Part shown: positions 60,917-64,000 of the stretch, piece by piece
Numbering within the stretch: position 1 is the stretch's first letter
Layout: every line of letters begins with the position of its first letter
DNA from: Staphylococcus pseudoxylosus
GTDB taxonomy: Bacteria > Bacillota > Bacilli > Staphylococcales > Staphylococcaceae
NCBI RefSeq assembly: GCF_003697915.1
Contig: NZ_RCVN01000015.1
Span: 1-64,000 of the forward strand
Direction: 5' to 3'
DNA: 64,000 nucleotides
The notes under the pieces: model-generated
What the model saw: the letters and a program-made list of their open reading frames with translations, nothing else
Told to the model about the DNA's origin: nothing
Database searches by the model: none
Translations under genes and position numbers: made by a program

Positions 60917-60951
60917 ACAAACCTTAGGTGATAATCTAAGGTTTGTTTATT
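60917..60951 (+). terminator. Terminator of the NERD gene
   Basis: ACAAACCTTAG pairs with CTAAGGTTTGT around the loop gtgataat, followed by TTATTTTTT. The upstream arm lies in a 20-base sequence repeated near 48660. Confidence 0.85.
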
Positions 60952-61079
60952 TTTTATTTGTATAGTTGTTTTTCAAAATAGTATTGAACTTTTAAACCAA
61001 AATCAGTTCTTTTTTCAATTGCTTTTTTCAATATAATAAACACCGCTACTGGTTAATTTATATATTATAATCTCTTTAG

Positions 61080-61210
61080 TATAATATTGGCAGTGATTTG
61101 AGGATACTCCTTTGGAAAGAACACTAGCCGAAAACAACGGGCTAAGGCAGTACTCACGGAAAGCGTGCACAAAAAAATGCCAACAAAGTCGGAGACTTTG
61201 TCGACAGTCA
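61080..61210 (+). ncRNA. Structured intergenic element A, probable RNA
   Basis: TATAAT at 61080-61085 with TTTATA 17 bases upstream gives a plausible promoter ending just before the element. Closing stem TTGGCAGTG (61087-61095) with CAC (61168-61170) and TGCCAA (61178-61183); inner hairpins TAGCC/GGCTA (61125-61129, 61140-61144) and CACG/CGTG (61155-61158, 61164-61167). It is followed by ACAAAGTC/GACTTTGT (61183-61190, 61194-61201). No ORF with a ribosome site. The same architecture recurs at 63796-63896. Its core, GAGGATACTCCTTTGGAAAG and CACGGAAAGCGTGC, resembles a repeated element I recall from Bacillales. Confidence 0.6.
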
Positions 61211-61275
61211 GGTCTGTTGTATACTTTATCTTTCTACTAAGTAATACCAAAGCGTGTCACCTACTAAGAATAAGT

Positions 61276-61812
61276 TTACTTACTCCAAAGGTTTACTTGG
61301 TCATTTTTAGCCTGTATTTCAGCTTGTTTAAATACTTCTCTATACTTTCCATTTGGAGAAAAATATTTTTCTCTAGCTAATCCTTTTTTCACCAATTCCT
61401 CATTGAACATCGTTTTATCATCTAGCCATACATATGCTAATGTTCTTCCGTAACGATCTTCTTTTTCTTTATCATATTCTAAATACACATCTTTATTCGT
61501 TAAATGTTTCTTAGAATAATCCGAGGCTTCTTTACCATAAGGCTGTACAGGCGTATTAGGTTTAACAGTCTCTGGTGTATCCATACCTATTAACCTTACC
61601 TTTAATTGTTCATTATCACTATTTTTAGCAACTAAAGTATCTCCATCTACAACACGATCAACATGAACCTTTTCTGAATTATCAGGACCTGAAGATGTAT
61701 CACTACTACCATTTTCTTGAAATGGCCCCGTATGATTAATAAATTGAAATGCTAATACACCCAATACAATTACTATTGCAATCAAAGATGTCGTTTTCTT
61801 TTTTGATTTCAC
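61276..61812 (-). CDS. nuc2: Membrane-anchored thermonuclease (staphylococcal nuclease family, Nuc2-like)
   Basis: Ca2+-dependent nuclease of the SNase family at the cell surface. The N-terminal membrane helix (about residues 11-29, numbering from GTG 61824) has no clear signal peptidase site, so the enzyme stays anchored, as in Nuc2. Catalytic residues equivalent to Arg35, Glu43 and Arg87 are R77 (RLIGMDTPET), E85 and R127 (RYGRTLAYVW); calcium ligands D62 and D82 are present. The start is GTG 61812 or GTG 61824. The gene begins the conserved block seen in S. aureus. Confidence 0.9.
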   Translation of the reverse strand: MKSKKKTTSLIAIVIVLGVLAFQFINHTGPFQENGSSDTSSGPDNSEKVHVDRVVDGDTLVAKNSDNEQLKVRLIGMDTPETVKPNTPVQPYGKEASDYSKKHLTNKDVYLEYDKEKEDRYGRTLAYVWLDDKTMFNEELVKKGLAREKYFSPNGKYREVFKQAEIQAKNDQVNLWSK

Positions 61813-61824
61813 TGTTGCACCCAC

Positions 61825-62089
61825 TTCTTTTTAATTGTCCAAATTAGCATATAGAAAAAATTGCCGTGCGTCAACATAACCAATATACTTTCTAAACAAT
61901 AAAAAATTATTGAGCTATTAATCGAGCCATTATAATCTTCTTGTAAAGGGACTATTTATACTAAAATTTCCCATTTTCAATATAATCATTAGATTATATA
62001 AAAATTAGAAGTTCTATCAAATCTATTTTGTTTTATTTATCTATTTAAATAACTCATGCTATAATACTTGATGAATAGGAGTGAACAAG
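61825..62089. other. Divergent spacer between nuc2 and the small membrane gene
   Basis: AT-rich, no ORF or strong hairpin seen. It should contain promoters for both neighbours. Confidence 0.35.
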
Positions 62090-62281
62090 TTGAGTATATT
62101 TAAAGAGAACATGATAACGATTATCGCAGTTATTATAGCGATCATTATTGGTATGGTATTACAGTTTCAATTCCAATTACCCCCAATGGTATCAGCAGTT
62201 GTAGCTATTTTATTAGGCCTCTTAGTTGGTTTTATCGTATTTGTAATCCAAGCAATTGTCACTAAAAATAAGAATAAATAA
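62090..62281 (+). CDS. Small two-span membrane protein, 63 residues
   Basis: Start TTG 62090 with AGGAG 8 bases before; GTG 62081 overlaps. Two hydrophobic helices (ITIIAVIIAIIIGMVLQF and AVVAILLGLLVGFIVFVIQAIV) separated by QFQLPPM, ending in a lysine/asparagine tail. No family recognised. Terminator follows immediately. It may be a staphylococcal conserved small membrane protein. Confidence 0.65.
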   Translation: MSIFKENMITIIAVIIAIIIGMVLQFQFQLPPMVSAVVAILLGLLVGFIVFVIQAIVTKNKNK

Positions 62282-62285
62282 ATTT

Positions 62286-62318
62286 AACTGCCGCATATTC
62301 AATGCCGGCAGTTTTTGT
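62286..62318 (+). terminator. Terminator of the small membrane gene
   Basis: AACTGCCG (62286-62293) pairs with CGGCAGTT (62306-62313), followed by TTTG. Confidence 0.8.
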
Positions 62319-62650
62319 CTACTATAATGTTAAATAATTTTATATCCATCCTTTCCAAATTTATGTAAACAGAAGTTTAGAAAGTGTTTTCTCCTACTGA
62401 TTTTATTTTTTAATCTTTACATAATTACGTTTATATCTTGAAATCATAATCTAATACGCTTTCATATGAACTTAAAAATAAAATTAATGTCATGATTTAA
62501 ATTCATCTCAATTAGGTTTACATAATAAAAATATTGTTATTAAAAATAGCTAACCTCATATATTATGAGATCAGCTATCCTTTCTTTATGATTTAGTTGT
62601 CTATTAGACTACTTATCGAAACTACAAATTAGGAAATTTAAATAATTAGA
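62319..62650. other. Spacer between the small membrane gene and the AraC-type regulator gene
   Basis: No ORF supported. A perfect two-part hairpin, AATAGCT/AGCTATC with CTCATA/TATGAG (62546-62578), probably ends the regulator gene on the minus strand. Confidence 0.5.
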
Positions 62651-63523
62651 CTAATAATTATTTATAGCTACCCAAATCTCACTGTAAGCAACGTCTTGTT
62701 CATTATCTTTAAAATTAGTAAATGAAAACATTGGCAAATCAGATAATTCATATTCTGAATTAGGTAACCACTCAGAGTAAATTTTAGCGTAAGTATCCTG
62801 TAAAACGTTTGGATACTCGCCTTCATTTTCAAAAACAACCCATTTACTTGCTTTAAAGTTTAAGATTTCTAATTGCTCACTAGGGTTACTTTCAGTAGTT
62901 AGAACACCAATCATATGTGTCAATTCACCTTGCTCTTTTGTAAATGATTCATCAGCATCATATGACACGTTTACGATTTCTTTAGGTTCTATATTTTGTA
63001 ATTGATGCATTTCTTCTTTTTGTGAATTTGTAATGCTTTTTGCCAATGCTACAATTTCGTCATTAACTCCTTCAAATTGCATAGGTACTCGTTTTTGAAC
63101 ACCGACAATATTAAATTCAGGTTGCTCTACGATTCTTGTTTTCATGTTTATTCCTCCTTTGGTATTAATAGAAAATGAAAGTTTAGGAAATGATATTAAA
63201 ATTTGATGTTCATAAACTTGCGATGGTAAGTAACCACTCCAAGCTTTAAACGCTCTTGTAAATCCATCAATGGAATAGCCATATTTTGTAGCTACTGTTG
63301 TAACTGAATACTTATTTAGTAAATCTTTATTGGCAAAATATAATTTTCTCTTTTTGATATATTCTGACAAACTCATCTCAGATAAGAATATAAATAAATT
63401 TCTGTAATGTTGTTCAGGCATACCAATATAATTTGCGATATCAGACAAGTTCAACTCATTTGTTAAGTTATTATCTATATAATCTATAGATTGATTTAAT
63501 TGGTTTATAATCATTTCCATCAC
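62651..63523 (-). CDS. AraC-family regulator with a GyrI-like effector domain
   Basis: 290 residues. Residues 1-110 hold an AraC HTH pair: IDYIDNNLTNELNLSDIANYIGMPEQHYRNLF and YSVTTVATKYGYSIDGFTRAFKAWSGYLPSQV. Residues about 128-288 are a GyrI/SOUL-like ligand-binding domain (RIVEQPEFNIVGVQKRVPMQFEG..., IYSEWLPNSEYELSDLPMFSF). Proteins of this layout (Rob/BmrR relatives) sense drugs or metabolites and often activate efflux genes. There is no efflux gene adjacent in view. Terminator likely at 62546-62578. ATG 63523 lies one codon before another Met. Confidence 0.85.
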   Translation of the reverse strand: MMEMIINQLNQSIDYIDNNLTNELNLSDIANYIGMPEQHYRNLFIFLSEMSLSEYIKKRKLYFANKDLLNKYSVTTVATKYGYSIDGFTRAFKAWSGYLPSQVYEHQILISFPKLSFSINTKGGINMKTRIVEQPEFNIVGVQKRVPMQFEGVNDEIVALAKSITNSQKEEMHQLQNIEPKEIVNVSYDADESFTKEQGELTHMIGVLTTESNPSEQLEILNFKASKWVVFENEGEYPNVLQDTYAKIYSEWLPNSEYELSDLPMFSFTNFKDNEQDVAYSEIWVAINNY

Positions 63524-63790
63524 CTTTCACCTATATAGTAATCAATTTTTATAAATCCAACTCGACTATTCAAATATAAAATATATCGATTGCATTTGAT
63601 TGCTTTAAATTCAAAACTATATTTAATATTAAAGAAGTAATACCTAAATTATACTACTTACGACTCACTTTGATTTATATATTATTTATGGTCATAAATA
63701 CCTAGTTGCTAATCTTGATAAAATAAAAAGTGTTTATTAAAAAAATACGTAAGTCTCTTATTTTTTAAAAGCATTTTAATATAAAATGAT
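63524..63790. other. Upstream region of the AraC-type regulator gene
   Basis: AT-rich spacer with no ORF supported and no strong structure. Confidence 0.4.
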
Positions 63791-63795
63791 ATATG

Positions 63796-63896
63796 AATAC
63801 AACGTATTTGGGCGAGACTCTTAAGGGAATAGGACAAGCTGAAGACTACAGGCTGAAGCTAACCCCTATGAAAAAGAGCCAGCGATACGAAGTATT
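63796..63896 (+). ncRNA. Structured intergenic element B, related to element A
   Basis: Closing helix AATAC (63796-63800) with GTATT (63892-63896), plus GTAT (63804-63807) with ATAC (63885-63888), and TGG with CCA inside. Core GCGAGACTCTTAAGGGAATA...AAGCTGAAGACTACAGGCTGAAGC...AAAGAGCC aligns along its length with element A. Followed by a hairpin with T run (63903-63948) and a CTGGGA/TCCCAG hairpin. No start codon with a ribosome site. A -10-like TATAAA lies at about 63780. Confidence 0.55.
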
Positions 63897-63902
63897 GAAT
63901 AC

Positions 63903-63948
63903 AAAAAGCACTCAGACGAATTGAATTAAATCACCTGAGTGCTTTTTT
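63903..63948 (+). terminator. Terminator after element B
   Basis: AAAAAGCACTCAG (63903-63915) pairs with CTGAGTGCTTTTTT (63935-63948), which ends in six Ts. A second small hairpin CTGGGA/TCCCAG (63950-63967) follows, of the staphylococcal 'gggacataaatcccag' kind. Confidence 0.85.
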
Positions 63949-64000
63949 GCTGGGATTTATGTCCCAGTCCCCTAAATATTAACGTTCTTTTATAAAAGTT

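Noticed and set aside
61065..61380. ORFs of 60-70 codons on both strands across element A
   Set aside because: They overlap the paired arms of the structured element on both strands and have no good ribosome site. The frames appear to be by-products of the repeat.
1..64000. CRISPR arrays, tRNA or rRNA genes, staphylococcal STAR repeats
   Set aside because: I saw no regularly spaced repeats, no cloverleaf with a T-psi-C box, and no STAR-type repeat.

Overview
The window is chromosomal DNA from a Staphylococcus. It is AT-rich, and its gene order from the membrane thermonuclease (right) to tyrA (left) follows from memory the S. aureus nuc2, lysC, hom-thrC-thrB, katA, guaC, lexA, tkt, sbcDC, mscL, acnA, parEC, alsT, glcT, mprF, msrR, tyrA block. 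A ribose operon between msrA and mprF, Thr80/Asp84 in ParC and several divergent proteins argue against S. aureus. A coagulase-negative species, perhaps of the S. saprophyticus group, is my best guess. Most genes read on the minus strand. Layout from left to right: (1) 1-582: the terminus of an IS6-family (IS257/IS431-like) element sits inside a V8-like serine protease gene and removes its catalytic-serine half. (2) 0.9-8 kb: M42 aminopeptidase, D-2-hydroxyacid dehydrogenase, tyrA, SOS-controlled Y-family polymerase, tautomerase, msrR, msrA. (3) 8.2-13 kb: ribose operon rbsR-rbsD-rbsA-rbsC-rbsB with two LacI-type operators. (4) 13-20 kb: an orphan gene, a long non-coding stretch with an orphan operator-like dyad, mprF, an AI-2E family permease, a tiny ORF and an acyltransferase whose 5' end looks frameshifted. 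(5) 20-28 kb: glcT, alsT-like symporter, parE-parC (LexA box), plsY. (6) 28-35 kb: a YneR-like protein, thioesterase, aconitase, betaine transporter, mscL, and a Fur-box/promoter/terminator arrangement between acnA and opuD. (7) 35-46 kb: sbcD-sbcC, small membrane proteins, tkt, sosA/lexA. (8) 46-52 kb: CAP-domain protein, guaC, the Zur-controlled rpsN/rpmG paralogue pair, katA with a PerR box, amino-acid permease. (9) 53-59 kb: threonine operon and divergent aspartokinase. (10) 58-64 kb: accessory genes, including a DeoR-type effector domain with no HTH, a NERD protein, membrane nuclease, AraC/GyrI regulator, and two related structured RNA-like elements. Themes: seven LexA boxes serve five transcription units (polymerase, sbcDC, parEC, sosA, lexA). 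Metal and redox control appears as Zur, PerR and Fur-type sites. Amino-acid supply is represented by tyrA, hom-thr, lysC and permeases. Several genes lie outside a 60-residue cut-off: rpmG, a 59-residue membrane protein, and 31- and 26-residue peptides. I found no tRNA, rRNA or CRISPR array and no multi-gene defence system. The most unexplained material is the paired structured elements at 61.1 and 63.8 kb, the 40.5-41.5 kb region with multiple palindromes, and the acnA-opuD intergenic transcript.
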